Below, piece after piece: positions 8,412-17,712 of a stretch of 64,000 nucleotides of DNA (position 1 is its first letter; the number at the start of each line of letters is the position of its first letter). Where the stretch lies: assembly GCF_052116585.1 (NCBI RefSeq), contig NZ_JBQKKT010000014.1, forward strand, positions 11,764-75,763. Reading direction: 5' to 3'. The position numbers were made by a program, and so were the translations under genes. The notes beneath the pieces are model-generated. The model did no database searches. It worked only from the letters and a program-made list of their open reading frames with translations, and had not been told where the DNA came from. The DNA comes from Luteococcus sp052116585 (GTDB taxonomy: Bacteria > Actinomycetota > Actinomycetes > Propionibacteriales > Propionibacteriaceae).

Positions 8412-9535
8412 CGTGCTCCTTCCAGCGGAATCTCTCCGACGATCTCGACGCCCTGCTCCCCCACCCGCGCATGGAAGGTGCCTCCCAGTACCGCTGCCCG
8501 TTCAGCCAGTGACCGGAGGCCGAAGCCTGGTGTCAGGTCGGCGCCCGTCCCGCCGTCGTCCGCCAACAGGAGACGCAGCGTGGTTGGCTGCCAGTCCAGC
8601 AGCAGGCGCACCGTGCGCGCGGACGAATGCCGGACAACATTGGTGAGGCCTTCCTGCACCATGCGCAGGGCAAACAGTGACGCCCCTCGGTCCAGTTCTC
8701 GTTCGGTGCCGGTGTGGGTCACCTCCACGTCCAGCCCGGTCCCGCTGAAGGAGCGGGCAATCGCCTCGAAGGCGGCATTGCCGGTCACGGACTCCTCCCG
8801 GGGCGGGTTCAGCGCCCGGACCCAGCGTCGCATGTGCGCGAGTGCCTCGACGGCCGTCTGCTTGGCCGTCTCCACTTCCTCGAACGCACGATCCGGGTCC
8901 TTGGACCGAGTCCGTTCGGCGAACTCCAGGCTCAGCACCACCAGGGTCAGCTGGTGCCCCAGCCCATCGTGAAGTTCACGAGCCGACCGGGAGCGCTCAT
9001 CCGCCAGCATCAATTCCTGTTCGGCAATCGCAGCCCGGCGCACTTCCCCGAGCAACTCGGCATTGCGATTGCGTTCCTTTGCGAGGTCTCGCAGCCCTTG
9101 GCCGAGCAGCACCCCCACCACCATGATCGCGAATCCGCCCGTCAGGTCCGCGATCTGCACGGCCACGCCACGGTCCCCACTCGGCAACGCCAGGCCCATC
9201 AGGGCAACGTGCGCTGCCGCCACGGCAAGCCCCCAGCCACTGCCATAGCCCAGGGTGAACAGGGCAAGGCCGGCCAGCAGCATCACTGCCCCGGCTCCGC
9301 TTCCGCCCGTCAGCAGCAGACCAAGCAGCGACGTCGCACAGATCACCGCCAGACCGATCCGGTGGCCGCTGACACGCCACTGAACCCATCCGGCCAGGGC
9401 AATGACCAGGAGTGCGCCCGCCAGGAGGCGGGTGGTCGACGTGAGATCTGGCGCGAGCAAGGTGCTCCCCGCCTGGAGCGCCAACAGCAACAGCACCACC
9501 AGGTCCAGCAGGCGCAGCAGACGACGGGAGAGCAT
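8408..9535 (-). CDS. Sensor histidine kinase (HisKA_3 / HPK7 type)
   Basis: 375-residue kinase paired with the NarL-type regulator. The N-terminal half has about five or six membrane segments and no obvious extracellular sensor domain. The phosphoacceptor box ELHDGLGHQL is typical of the HisKA_3 group. The ATPase domain shows NVVRHSSA (N box), LADDGGTG and GFGLRSLAERAAVLGG. I chose the ATG at 9535 because TACGAT stands exactly six bases upstream, the same leaderless spacing seen at other genes here; the GTG at 9568 has no ribosome site. Confidence 0.92.
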   Translation of the reverse strand: MLSRRLLRLLDLVVLLLLALQAGSTLLAPDLTSTTRLLAGALLVIALAGWVQWRVSGHRIGLAVICATSLLGLLLTGGSGAGAVMLLAGLALFTLGYGSGWGLAVAAAHVALMGLALPSGDRGVAVQIADLTGGFAIMVVGVLLGQGLRDLAKERNRNAELLGEVRRAAIAEQELMLADERSRSARELHDGLGHQLTLVVLSLEFAERTRSKDPDRAFEEVETAKQTAVEALAHMRRWVRALNPPREESVTGNAAFEAIARSFSGTGLDVEVTHTGTERELDRGASLFALRMVQEGLTNVVRHSSARTVRLLLDWQPTTLRLLLADDGGTGADLTPGFGLRSLAERAAVLGGTFHARVGEQGVEIVGEIPLEGAR

Positions 9536-9541
9536 GGCCCA

Positions 9542-9547
9542 ATCGTA
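9542..9547 (-). promoter_or_regulatory. -10 box of a leaderless transcript (histidine kinase)
   Basis: TACGAT on the minus strand, six bases before ATG 9535. It decides the start codon of the kinase. Confidence 0.55.
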
Positions 9548-9652
9548 GGCAGGCAAGGCACTCGGCACCCGTGACCGGGGTCATGGATGTGGACGGTCGA
9601 TTCACGACCACGGGCACCTGCGGCAGGGGTCGCAAGCCGAAAGGCTGGAGTC

Positions 9653-10501
9653 ATGAGCACCGTCGCCACCTCCCCCCGTTCGCGTCTTCCCTTCTGGCTG
9701 TGCGTTCCGCTGGCAGCAGTCCTGATGTTCGGCAACTATGTCTTCACATTCCTCTTTGCCGCGATCCTGCAGTTCGCCGCCGGCAATGACGTGCCCGCGT
9801 GGATGGGGGTGTTGACCAACATCGCCATGAGCCTGATCACACTCGCGACGGCGATCTGGTTCGTGCACCTGGTGGCCCGCCGCACCATTGGGGACAGCCT
9901 GCGCGACGTGGGCTGGCGCTGGAGCCGGGATTCGTGGTGGCTTGCCCTGACCGGCTGGGCGGCTGTGGCCCTGTGCATGGTGGCGACGAATGTGTTCGTC
10001 CGTCTGGTGGACGTGGGCGCACGGCACCCGCAGATGTCGCAGGACGATGTGCCGCTGTACCTGTTCGCCCTGGGCATCGTGGCCAAGATCGGTTTGGCCA
10101 TCGCTCTGCAGGGGATCCCCGAGGAACTCGTCTGGCGTGGCTGGTTGATGCGGTGCCTCGCCGATCGGCCACTGATTGCCCTCGCGGTCTCCGCAATCGT
10201 CTTCGGGATGCTGCACTTCTGGTCCATCGGGGGGCAGGAGGGAATCGGGGACCGGGTGCTCTACTGCCTGCATGCCGCAGCCTTCGGCTTCCTCGCAGGT
10301 GCGCTCGCCCTGCGGCTGCGTTCGCTGTGGTGTGCGGTGGGCGTGCACGCCGGACTGCACCTGACGACCTTGTGCTTCGAACTGGGCAATGTCTTCGTGG
10401 ACGGCCCTGCCGTCTGGATCACCGAGAGCGTGCTGATGCTGATCGTCGGTGTGCTGTTCCTCGCCGGATGGCGCGGTCGCCGTGTGGAGTACCTGCGCTG
10501 A
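9653..10501 (+). CDS. CPBP-family intramembrane glutamic protease
   Basis: 282-residue polytopic membrane protein with about eight hydrophobic segments. It carries the CPBP (Abi/Rce1-like) signature: EELVWRGWLMR (EExxxR), followed by FGMLHFWS and a third motif around VGVHAGLH. Family members cleave membrane proteins or act in bacteriocin self-protection; the substrate here is unknown. It is divergent from the two-component pair, so regulation by that pair is possible but not shown. ATG 9653 follows AGGCTGGAG. The longer frame from 9587 adds an unlikely Arg-rich leader. Confidence 0.88.
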   Translation: MSTVATSPRSRLPFWLCVPLAAVLMFGNYVFTFLFAAILQFAAGNDVPAWMGVLTNIAMSLITLATAIWFVHLVARRTIGDSLRDVGWRWSRDSWWLALTGWAAVALCMVATNVFVRLVDVGARHPQMSQDDVPLYLFALGIVAKIGLAIALQGIPEELVWRGWLMRCLADRPLIALAVSAIVFGMLHFWSIGGQEGIGDRVLYCLHAAAFGFLAGALALRLRSLWCAVGVHAGLHLTTLCFELGNVFVDGPAVWITESVLMLIVGVLFLAGWRGRRVEYLR

Positions 10502-10565
10502 TCGCACAAAGGACAACAGCGCCTCGGGTGGGTAGGGGCAAGCACTGCGTGACGGATCAACGACG

Positions 10566-10603
10566 AAGGAGGCGGAGCACCCCTTGGGTGCCCCGCCTCC
10601 TTC
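10566..10603. terminator. Bidirectional intrinsic terminator
   Basis: Stem AAGGAGGCGGAGCACCCC pairs with GGTGCCCCGCCTCCTT across a short loop, followed by TCTTT on the plus strand. It lies between the convergent CPBP and gdhA genes and can serve both. Confidence 0.85.
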
Positions 10604-10657
10604 TTTGGTCTCACCGGATCCGTTGGGATCCGGTCAACGGCCTCAATGGGTTCGGGA

Positions 10658-11992
10658 TCAGACCAGACCCATCGCGATCATCGCGTCGGCCACCTTGACG
10701 AAGCCGGCGATGTTGGCGCCCAGCACGTAGTCACCGGGAGCACCGTACTCCTCGGCGGTCTGGATGCAGTTGTCGTGGATGTTCTCCATGATGCTCGCCA
10801 GACGCTCCTCGGTGTACTCGAAGCTCCAGGAGTCACGCGAAGCATTCTGCTGCATCTCCAGGGCGGAGGTGGCCACGCCACCGGCATTGGCTGCCTTGCC
10901 CGGGGCGTAGGCGACGCCGGCCGAACGGAAGACCTCGATGCCCTCCGGCGTGGTGGGCATGTTGGCGCCCTCGGCGACGACCTTCACACCGTTCTTGACC
11001 AGAGTCTTGGCATTCTCGCCGGACAGTTCGTTCTGCGTCGCACAGGGCAGGGCCACGTCGGTGGGGATGTCCCACACTGAACCCTCGGTGAACAGCTGGG
11101 CGCTGGAGCGACGCTCGGCGTAGTCGGACACGCGCCCGCGCTCCACCTCCTTGATCTGCTTCATCAGGGCCAGGTCGATGCCCTCGGGATCATGGATGTA
11201 GCCCGAGGAATCGCTGAAGGAGTGCACCTTGGCGCCCAGCTGCTGAGCCTTCTCGATGGCGTAGATCGCCACATTGCCACCGCCGGAGACGGTGACGCGC
11301 TGGCCCTCGAGGCCGGCACCCTTGCGTTCCATCATGCGGTTGGCGAAGAGCACGGTGCCGTAACCGGTGGCCTCCGTGCGCACGAGCGAACCGCCCCAGG
11401 TGAGGCCCTTGCCGGTGAGCACGCCAGCCTCGTAACGGTTGGTGATGCGCTTGTACTGGCCGAAGAGGAAGCCGATCTCGCGGCCACCCACGCCGATGTC
11501 ACCCGCGGGAACGTCGGTGTACTCGCCCAGGTGGCGATACAGCTCGGTCATGAAGGACTGGCAGAAGCGCATGATCTCGTTCGTGCTCTTGCCGTGCGGG
11601 TCGAAGTCCGAACCACCCTTGCCGCCGCCGATGGGCATACCCGTCAGGGAGTTCTTGAAGACCTGCTCGAAGCCCAGGAACTTGATGATGCCCAGGTAGA
11701 CGCTGGGGTGGAAACGCAGACCGCCCTTGTAGGGGCCCAGGGCCGAGTTGTACTCGACGCGGAATCCACGGTTGATCTGCACCTTGCCGTTGTCGTCCAT
11801 CCACGGAACGCGGAAGATGATCTGACGTTCCGGCTCGCACATGCGCTCGAGGACATTGGCCTCGGTGTACTGGGGATTGCGCTTCAGCACGGGGCTGAGG
11901 CTGTCCAGCACTTCCTTGACGGCCTGGTGAAATTCCACCTCACCCGGGTTGCGCTTCACCACGGTCTGGTAGACGAGATCAAGATCAGCCAT
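10658..11992 (-). CDS. gdhA: NADP-specific glutamate dehydrogenase
   Basis: 444-residue hexameric-type glutamate dehydrogenase that aminates 2-oxoglutarate to glutamate in ammonium assimilation. Visible are the substrate-binding GPYKGGLRFHPSV with its Lys, the catalytic-Lys region PIGGGKGGSDFDP, PAGDIGVGGREIGF, and the nucleotide fold VTVSGGGNVAIYA. Length and end (VADAMIAMGLV) match the family. ATG 11992 is preceded by AAGGAG at good distance. A long in-frame extension upstream (to 12244) is unconserved. It stands alone between rlmN and the CPBP gene. Confidence 0.97.
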   Translation of the reverse strand: MADLDLVYQTVVKRNPGEVEFHQAVKEVLDSLSPVLKRNPQYTEANVLERMCEPERQIIFRVPWMDDNGKVQINRGFRVEYNSALGPYKGGLRFHPSVYLGIIKFLGFEQVFKNSLTGMPIGGGKGGSDFDPHGKSTNEIMRFCQSFMTELYRHLGEYTDVPAGDIGVGGREIGFLFGQYKRITNRYEAGVLTGKGLTWGGSLVRTEATGYGTVLFANRMMERKGAGLEGQRVTVSGGGNVAIYAIEKAQQLGAKVHSFSDSSGYIHDPEGIDLALMKQIKEVERGRVSDYAERRSSAQLFTEGSVWDIPTDVALPCATQNELSGENAKTLVKNGVKVVAEGANMPTTPEGIEVFRSAGVAYAPGKAANAGGVATSALEMQQNASRDSWSFEYTEERLASIMENIHDNCIQTAEEYGAPGDYVLGANIAGFVKVADAMIAMGLV

Positions 11993-12210
11993 TGGGGTCT
12001 CCTTCTTTCGGGGCACGCAGGAGCGTGCACCACGGTCTTGGCTGGCCCGGCACTGGCTCGCTCCAAGGTGGAGGCTGAGTTGCGCCTGGACTGGACGGCA
12101 CATTCCGCGCGCCCAGGAGCACACTACAGAGCAGGTGTCCTGATCCACACATCGGGACCAGCATGCGAATTGGTTTGCGCTGGAGGCCCAGAACGTGCCT
12201 CGACGAGAGT
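11993..12210. other. gdhA upstream region
   Basis: A 218-bp spacer between the rlmN stop codon and gdhA. It holds the gdhA Shine-Dalgarno and a possible minus-strand -10 (TAGTGT, 12121-12126), which would give a leader of roughly 120 nt. No riboswitch or terminator stem is evident to me. Confidence 0.4.
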
Positions 12211-13455
12211 TCAGTCCTTCAACTGGGCCGCGAGCTGGCCGCACGCCCCGTCGATCTCCTGCCCTCTGGTGTCGCGCACCGTGACCGGAATTCCCCAGTT
12301 CTCCAAGGTCTTCACGAAGGCCTGCTCATCGCTCTTGCGCGAGGCAGTCCACTTGGAACCAGGCGTGGGATTGAGCGGAATGAGGTTCACGTGCACCCAC
12401 CCCCAGTCGCCGCGGGCCTTGAGCCGGCGCGCCAGCAGGGCTGCTCGTTCCACCTGGTCGTTGATGTCCTTGATCAGGATGTACTCAATCGAGACCCGAC
12501 GCTTCGTCTCGCGGGCATATTCCCAAGCGGCGTCCAGGACTTCGTCCACCTTGTAGCGGGTGTTGATCGGAACCAGCTCATCGCGCAACTCGTCGTCGGG
12601 CGCGTGCAGGCTGATGGCCAGGGTGATGGGCAGCCCTTCCTGGGTCAGCTGCTGGATCCGTGGTACCAGTCCGACGGTGGAGACGGTGACACCGCGCTTG
12701 CTCATGCCGAGGCCGTGGGGCGTGGGGTCGGTGATCGAGCGCACGGCTCCCAGCACGGCCTTGTAGTTGGCCAAGGGCTCGCCCATTCCCATGAACACGA
12801 TGTTGTTGACCTGCCCCGCGCCTCCCGGCAGCTGCCCCGACTGGAGAACCTGCTCGGCCTTCATCACCTGGGCAACGATCTCACCGGTGGACATGTTGCG
12901 CTGCAGACCGCCCTGACCCGTGGCGCAGAATGGGCAGGCCATGCCGCAGCCGGCCTGCGAGCTGATGCACAACGTGGAACGCACGCCCGACTGTTGTTCG
13001 TCGCCGAGACCGCGCCGCACGCCATAGCGCATCAGGACGGACTCCACCAGGGAACCGTCGTGCAGCCGCCACAGGGTCTTGACCGTCGTGTCCCCGTCGC
13101 ACCGCTGCTCGCTGATGGGCGTAACCAGGTTCGGGAAGAACTGCGTCGCCACCTGCTCGCGGGCATCCTTGGGCAGGTCCGTCCACTGCGTCGGATCGGT
13201 CTCGAAGCGCTCGAAGTAGTGCTTGGACATCTGGTTGGCGCGGAAAGCTGGCAGACCCAGCTCCTTGACCGCTTCAACCCGCTCGTCCACGGACAGGTCG
13301 ATCCAGTGCTTGGCCGGCTTGCCGCGACGTGGCGCCTGGAAGACCAGCGGCAGCTGCTTGCCCGGCTCCGCCAACGGCTCCGCCGGAAGGACGAGGTCCT
13401 CGACGGGACGGCTCGCCGACACTGGCCTGTCCCCTGCGCGATCCTGGGTGCTCAC
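12211..13455 (-). CDS. rlmN: 23S rRNA (adenine2503-C2)-methyltransferase, radical SAM
   Basis: 414-residue radical-SAM enzyme that methylates A2503 of 23S rRNA and A37 of some tRNAs. The cluster motif is CGMACPFC (CxxxCxxC), preceded by the STLCISSQAG segment. The mechanistic cysteine is near the C-terminus in DGACGQLA. The GTG start at 13455 overlaps the cdsA stop by 4 nt; the much longer open frame upstream is a read-through of the cdsA region in another frame. It is the last gene of the rpsB-to-rlmN run. Confidence 0.95.
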   Translation of the reverse strand: MSTQDRAGDRPVSASRPVEDLVLPAEPLAEPGKQLPLVFQAPRRGKPAKHWIDLSVDERVEAVKELGLPAFRANQMSKHYFERFETDPTQWTDLPKDAREQVATQFFPNLVTPISEQRCDGDTTVKTLWRLHDGSLVESVLMRYGVRRGLGDEQQSGVRSTLCISSQAGCGMACPFCATGQGGLQRNMSTGEIVAQVMKAEQVLQSGQLPGGAGQVNNIVFMGMGEPLANYKAVLGAVRSITDPTPHGLGMSKRGVTVSTVGLVPRIQQLTQEGLPITLAISLHAPDDELRDELVPINTRYKVDEVLDAAWEYARETKRRVSIEYILIKDINDQVERAALLARRLKARGDWGWVHVNLIPLNPTPGSKWTASRKSDEQAFVKTLENWGIPVTVRDTRGQEIDGACGQLAAQLKD

Positions 13456-14339
13456 TGGCCCGGCACCATCACGAACATGGCGAACCACGCCACCGGGGCC
13501 GCCACCAGCAGTGAGTCGAGCCGGTCCATCACACCTCCGTGTCCAGGCAGGAAGGAACTCATGTCCTTGATGCCGACATCCCTCTTGATCATCGATTCCA
13601 CCAGATCTCCGGCCGTCCCGAAGGCAACGAGCAGCAGGCCCAGCAGCGCGCCAACGTACCACGGCGAGTCCAGCAGGAGGACCGTGCAGGCCGATCCCAG
13701 TGCCATGCCGGCGATCACCGAACCGGCAAAACCCTCCCAGGTCTTCTTGGGGCTCACCCGGGGAGCCATCGGGTGCTTGCCGAACAGGACGCCCGCAATG
13801 TAGCCGCCGGTGTCCGAGGCGATCACGCACAACATGAAGGTGATGATGCGTTGGGGGCCGTTCTCGTCGGCCAGCATCAGTGCGACGGTTGACCCCAACA
13901 GGGGGATGTAGCCCACCGTGAACAGGCTGGCCGAGGCATCGCGGACATATCCCTCTGCTCCGTGCCGGAGCCTGAGCACCAGACAGGAGAGGGAGGTGAG
14001 AGCGAGCAGTCCGATGATCCACGTGTTCGACGGCAGGTGTGGCCTGGGATTCTGAGCCGCATGGTAGGAACCGAGCACCGTCAGCATCGTGCCCAGCACG
14101 ATCGGAACGATCTCGGATCGAGCGCCGATCCGCTCGAAGGCATTGTGGATCTCCACGGCACCCAGGCTGAGGGCGACGGCGACGAGCAGGATGAAACCCC
14201 AGTTCCACCAGGCCAGGGTGACCACGACGGAACCGAACAACCCCACACCCACCGCGATGGCCGCCGGCAGGTTGCGTCCTGCACGGGATGGCTTGGGCGG
14301 GGGCGTGAGGTCGCTCGGTGCGATCTTCTCCTGGCTCAT
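13452..14339 (-). CDS. cdsA: Phosphatidate cytidylyltransferase
   Basis: 295-residue membrane enzyme making CDP-diacylglycerol from phosphatidate and CTP. It has a Pro/Lys-rich cytosolic leader and about seven or eight hydrophobic segments. The C-terminal family signature is visible as SFLPGHGGVMDRLDSL, preceded by SDTGGYIAG and KRDVGIKDM. It sits between frr and rlmN in the same orientation. Confidence 0.95.
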   Translation of the reverse strand: MSQEKIAPSDLTPPPKPSRAGRNLPAAIAVGVGLFGSVVVTLAWWNWGFILLVAVALSLGAVEIHNAFERIGARSEIVPIVLGTMLTVLGSYHAAQNPRPHLPSNTWIIGLLALTSLSCLVLRLRHGAEGYVRDASASLFTVGYIPLLGSTVALMLADENGPQRIITFMLCVIASDTGGYIAGVLFGKHPMAPRVSPKKTWEGFAGSVIAGMALGSACTVLLLDSPWYVGALLGLLLVAFGTAGDLVESMIKRDVGIKDMSSFLPGHGGVMDRLDSLLVAAPVAWFAMFVMVPGQ

Positions 14340-14353
14340 TGCGTCGCGACTGC

Positions 14354-14911
14354 TCAGACTTCGAGCAGTTCGGCTTCCTTGTTCTTCAGCAGCTCGTCCA
14401 CCTGCTCGACGAACTTCTTGGTGGAGGCGTCCAGGGCCTTCTCGGCGCGGCTCGCCTCGTCCTCGCCGATCTCCTTGTCCTTCTCCAGACGCTTGATCGC
14501 CTCATTGGCGTGGCGGCGGACATTGCGGATGCTGACGCGTCCCTCCTCCGCCTTGTGCTTGGCCATCTTGGTGTACTCCTTGCGGCGGTCCTCGGTGAGG
14601 GCCGGCAGGATGCAGCGAATCATGTTGCCGTCATTCGACGGGTTGACGCCCAGATCGGAGTCCCGGATCGCCTTCTCGATGGCGTTGACGGCCGAGCGGT
14701 CGAAGGGGGTGATCAGGATGGTGCGGGCCTCGGGCGACTGGAAGGTCGCCAGCTGCTGCAGCGGGGTGGGCGCACCGTAGTAATCGGCCACGATCTTGTT
14801 GAACATGGCGGGATGCGCACGACCAGTCCGGATTCCGGCGAACTCCTCCCGGGTGAAGTCGACCGCTGCGGTCATCTTCTTCTCTGCGTCCTTGATGATG
14901 TCGGTGATCAC
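14354..14911 (-). CDS. frr: Ribosome recycling factor
   Basis: 185-residue factor that, with EF-G, splits the post-termination ribosome. The full three-helix domain is recognisable from REEFAGIRTGRAHPAMF through RDSDLGVNPSND, RKEYTKMAKHKAEEGRV and RNVRRHAN. Standard family length. The neighbours pyrH and cdsA are the usual ones. Confidence 0.97.
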   Translation of the reverse strand: MITDIIKDAEKKMTAAVDFTREEFAGIRTGRAHPAMFNKIVADYYGAPTPLQQLATFQSPEARTILITPFDRSAVNAIEKAIRDSDLGVNPSNDGNMIRCILPALTEDRRKEYTKMAKHKAEEGRVSIRNVRRHANEAIKRLEKDKEIGEDEASRAEKALDASTKKFVEQVDELLKNKEAELLEV

Positions 14912-14945
14912 TGTGGTTCCTTCGATCGTCGGTGGTGGTGGATGG

Positions 14946-15659
14946 TCAGCGGTGGATCGTGGTGCCGATCGGCTCGCCGTTCGCTGCCTTGGCGATGTTC
15001 CCGTCGACGGTGAGGTTGAAGAAGACCATCTTCAGGTTGTTGTCGCGTGCCAACGAGATGGCGGCCGCATCGGCAACCTTCAGGTCACGCGCCAAGTAGT
15101 CGTCGTAGCTCAGCTCGTCGAACATCTTGGCCTCGGGGTTGCTGCGGGGATCAGAGTCGAAGACCCCGTCCACACCCTGCTTGCCCATCAGCAGGGCCTC
15201 ACAGCCGATCTCGAGCGCGCGCTGCGCGGAGACGGTGTCGGTGGAGAAGTACGGCATGCCGGCGCCTGCGCCGAAGATGACAACTCGGCCCTTCTCCAGG
15301 TGGCGCACAGCGCGGCGCGGGATGTACGGCTCGGCAACCTGGGTCATGGTGATGGCGCTCTGCACGCGGGTGGGAACGCCCGCCTTCTCGCAGAAGTCCT
15401 GGAGTGCGATCGCATTCATCACGGTGCCGAGCATGCCCATGTAGTCGGCGCGCTCACGCTCCATACCACTCTGGCTGAGCTCAGCGCCGCGGAAGAAGTT
15501 GCCGCCGCCGACGACGATGGCCACCTGCACGCCGCTGTTGGCCACGTCGGCCACCTGCTGCGCGATGTTCGAGACGACCGCCGGATCGACGCCGATCTTG
15601 CCGCCGCCGAAGACCTCGCCAGAAAGCTTCAGAAGCACTCGGTTGTAGGGCTTGCTCAC
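14946..15659 (-). CDS. pyrH: Uridylate kinase
   Basis: 237-residue bacterial UMP kinase of the amino-acid-kinase fold. Motifs are VLLKLSGEVFGG, IVVGGGNFFRG, GAGAGMPYFSTDT and the C-terminal NGEPIGTTI. The start is the GTG at 15659, which has a strong AGGAGG six bases upstream; the frame to 15866 adds unconserved sequence. It heads the pyrH-frr-cdsA-rlmN part of the run, separated from tsf by a stem-loop. Confidence 0.96.
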   Translation of the reverse strand: MSKPYNRVLLKLSGEVFGGGKIGVDPAVVSNIAQQVADVANSGVQVAIVVGGGNFFRGAELSQSGMERERADYMGMLGTVMNAIALQDFCEKAGVPTRVQSAITMTQVAEPYIPRRAVRHLEKGRVVIFGAGAGMPYFSTDTVSAQRALEIGCEALLMGKQGVDGVFDSDPRSNPEAKMFDELSYDDYLARDLKVADAAAISLARDNNLKMVFFNLTVDGNIAKAANGEPIGTTIHR

Positions 15660-15830
15660 GTTTCCTCCTCGTTTGACCGCGCCAGCCGTGCGTCCACAGA
15701 CGGACGACCCTCCCGAACGGCCAGCGCACGTGCCACACCGAGGCGTGGCTCCAGTCACTCTACTGAACATCGGCACCCGCCATGGAATCGACTCGGTTGC
15801 GATTGATGCCGGCACGGCGTCGGACATGAC

Positions 15831-15867
15831 GATGGGGAGGATCCCGCTGAACGGGACCCTCCCCATC
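15831..15867 (-). terminator. Stem-loop between tsf and pyrH
   Basis: GATGGGGAGG-ATCCC pairs with GGGACCCTCCCCATC around GCTGAAC. It lies just after the tsf stop codon. No T run follows on the minus strand, so it may attenuate or stabilise rather than fully terminate. Confidence 0.65.
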
Positions 15868-15880
15868 GGGAGTTGGTGGA

Positions 15881-16690
15881 TCAGGCTCCGGCGGACAGAC
15901 GCACGAAGCGGGTCACCTTGACGCCAGCGGCGTCCAGGAGCTGACCGACGGTCTTCTTGTCATCGCTGACGGCGGGCTGCTCGACCAGGCAGACGTCCTT
16001 GTAGAAGCCGCCCAGGCGACCCTCGACGATGCGGTCGAGGATCTTCTCGGGCTTGCCCTCCTCCAGAGCGGTCTCCTTGGCGATGCGAGCCTCCTTCTCC
16101 ACGACCTCGGCGGGGACGTCCTCGCGCGAGACGTACTGCGGCTGCATCGAGGCGATCTGCAGGGCCACCGAGTGGACCAGTGCCTCGTCATCGCCGGTGT
16201 ACTCCACCAGCACGCCAACCTGCGGCGGCAGGTCCTGCGAGCGGCGGTGCAGGTAGGTGTGGGTCTCGCCTTCGTAGGAGACGGCGTCCTTGAGCTCCAG
16301 CTTCTCGCCGATCTTGGTGGCGAGCGCCTCGATGGCGTCGGCCACCGTACCCTTCTCCAGCGCGACGGCATTGGCAGCCTCGACGCCATTGACGCCAGCG
16401 GCGTCCACGGAGGCGACGATCTGCTCGGCCAGGGCGATGAACTCGGCGTTCTTGGCGACGAAGTCGGTCTCCGAGCCCAGCTGGATCAGGCTCTTGCCGG
16501 CGGCAGCCACGATGCCATTGCTGGCCTCGCGGTCCGAACGCTTGGCCATCTTGGCCTGGCCGGTGACGCGCAGGATCTCGATCGCACGCTCGAAGTCGCC
16601 CTCGGCCTCGGTCAGGGCCTTCTTGGCGTCCATCATTCCGGCGCCGGTGGCGTCGCGGAGCTTCTTAACATCTGCAGCGGTGATTGCCAT
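15881..16690 (-). CDS. tsf: Elongation factor Ts
   Basis: 269-residue nucleotide-exchange factor for EF-Tu. The N-terminal UBA-like domain (ADVKKLRDATGAGMMDAKKA) and the core motif QLGSETDFVAKN are clear. The end KVTRFVRLSAG is as in the family. It lies 33 bp downstream of rpsB and is presumably co-transcribed with it. Confidence 0.97.
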   Translation of the reverse strand: MAITAADVKKLRDATGAGMMDAKKALTEAEGDFERAIEILRVTGQAKMAKRSDREASNGIVAAAGKSLIQLGSETDFVAKNAEFIALAEQIVASVDAAGVNGVEAANAVALEKGTVADAIEALATKIGEKLELKDAVSYEGETHTYLHRRSQDLPPQVGVLVEYTGDDEALVHSVALQIASMQPQYVSREDVPAEVVEKEARIAKETALEEGKPEKILDRIVEGRLGGFYKDVCLVEQPAVSDDKKTVGQLLDAAGVKVTRFVRLSAGA

Positions 16691-16723
16691 GTCAGTTTCC
16701 GTTCTTGGAAGTGGGTTTGACGA

Positions 16724-17662
16724 TCAGTTGGCGTCGGTGGCGGCAGCGTCGGCCGGAGCGGCCTCGGCGGGAGCCTCGGTGGCCTCGGCCTTGGGGGCCT
16801 CAGCAGCCTCAGCGGGAGCCTCGGTGGCGTCAGCCTTGGGGGCCTCAGCAGCCTCAGCCTTGGGAGCCTCAGCAGCCTCTGCGGCGGGGGCAGCGGCCTC
16901 GCCGGCCAGCAGCTCCTTCTCCCAGTCGGCCATCGGCTCGGCCGGGGCCTCGGAGTTGGCGGCATTGCCACCGGAGCGCTGCATCAGACCATCTGCGGCG
17001 GCGTCAGCAATGATGCGGGTCAGCAGCGAGACCGAGCGAATGGCGTCGTCATTGCCCGGGATCGGGAAGTCGACCTCGTCGGGATCGCAGTTGGTGTCCA
17101 GGATGGCGACGACGGGGATGCGCAGCTTGCGCGCCTCGTCGATGGCCAGGTGCTCCTTCTTGGTGTCGACAACCCAGACGGCCTGCGGGGCGCGGGCCAT
17201 GTCGCGGATGCCGCCGAGGGTCTTCTCCAGCTTGTCCTTCTCGCGCTTCAGGCCCAGGAGCTCCTTCTTGGTGAGGCCGGAGGCGGCCACATTCTCGAAG
17301 TCCATGGACTCGAGCTCCTTGAGGCGCTGCACGCGCTTGATCACGGTCTGGTAGTTGGTGAGCATGCCGCCGAGCCAGCGCTGGTTCACGTAGGGCATGC
17401 CCACGCGGGTGGCCTGCTCGGCAATGGCCTCCTGCGCCTGCTTCTTGGTGCCGACGAACAGGATCTGGCCGCCGCGGGCGACGGTCTCCTTGACAAAGGC
17501 GTAGGCCTTGTCAATGTAGGTGAGCGACTGCTGCAGGTCGATGATGTAGATGCCATTGCGCTCGGTGAAGATGAAACGCTTCATCTTGGGATTCCAGCGA
17601 CGGGTCTGGTGTCCGAAGTGGACACCGCTCTCGAGCAGCTGGCGAGTGGTGACGACGGCCAT
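16724..17662 (-). CDS. rpsB: 30S ribosomal protein S2 with Ala/Pro/Glu tail
   Basis: 312-residue S2. The start MAVVTTRQLLESGVHFGHQ is canonical and ATG 17662 follows AAAGGACC; the frame to 17716 is untranslated leader. Conserved features include RWNPKMKRFIF, YVNQRWLGGMLTN and IPVVAILDTNCDP. After about residue 255 there is a low-complexity tail built from AAEAPKAEATEAP-like repeats, which makes the protein longer than many S2 proteins; acidic Ala-rich S2 tails are common in high-GC actinobacteria. Confidence 0.97.
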   Translation of the reverse strand: MAVVTTRQLLESGVHFGHQTRRWNPKMKRFIFTERNGIYIIDLQQSLTYIDKAYAFVKETVARGGQILFVGTKKQAQEAIAEQATRVGMPYVNQRWLGGMLTNYQTVIKRVQRLKELESMDFENVAASGLTKKELLGLKREKDKLEKTLGGIRDMARAPQAVWVVDTKKEHLAIDEARKLRIPVVAILDTNCDPDEVDFPIPGNDDAIRSVSLLTRIIADAAADGLMQRSGGNAANSEAPAEPMADWEKELLAGEAAAPAAEAAEAPKAEAAEAPKADATEAPAEAAEAPKAEATEAPAEAAPADAAATDAN

Positions 17663-17712
17663 GGCCGGTCCTTTCTCTCGTGGGCGCACGGCGCCCACAC
17701 GGTTCCAAAGGA

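Noticed and set aside
9602..10516. A 304-codon minus-strand frame opposite the CPBP gene
   Set aside because: Gln/His-rich shadow; the plus strand carries EExxxR and membrane helices.
12163..13803. A 546-codon plus-strand frame
   Set aside because: Antisense to rlmN and cdsA; no recognisable domain.
16750..16900. Repetitive sequence in rpsB taken as a satellite
   Set aside because: It is the in-frame Ala/Pro/Glu tail of S2 with imperfect units; treated as part of the protein.
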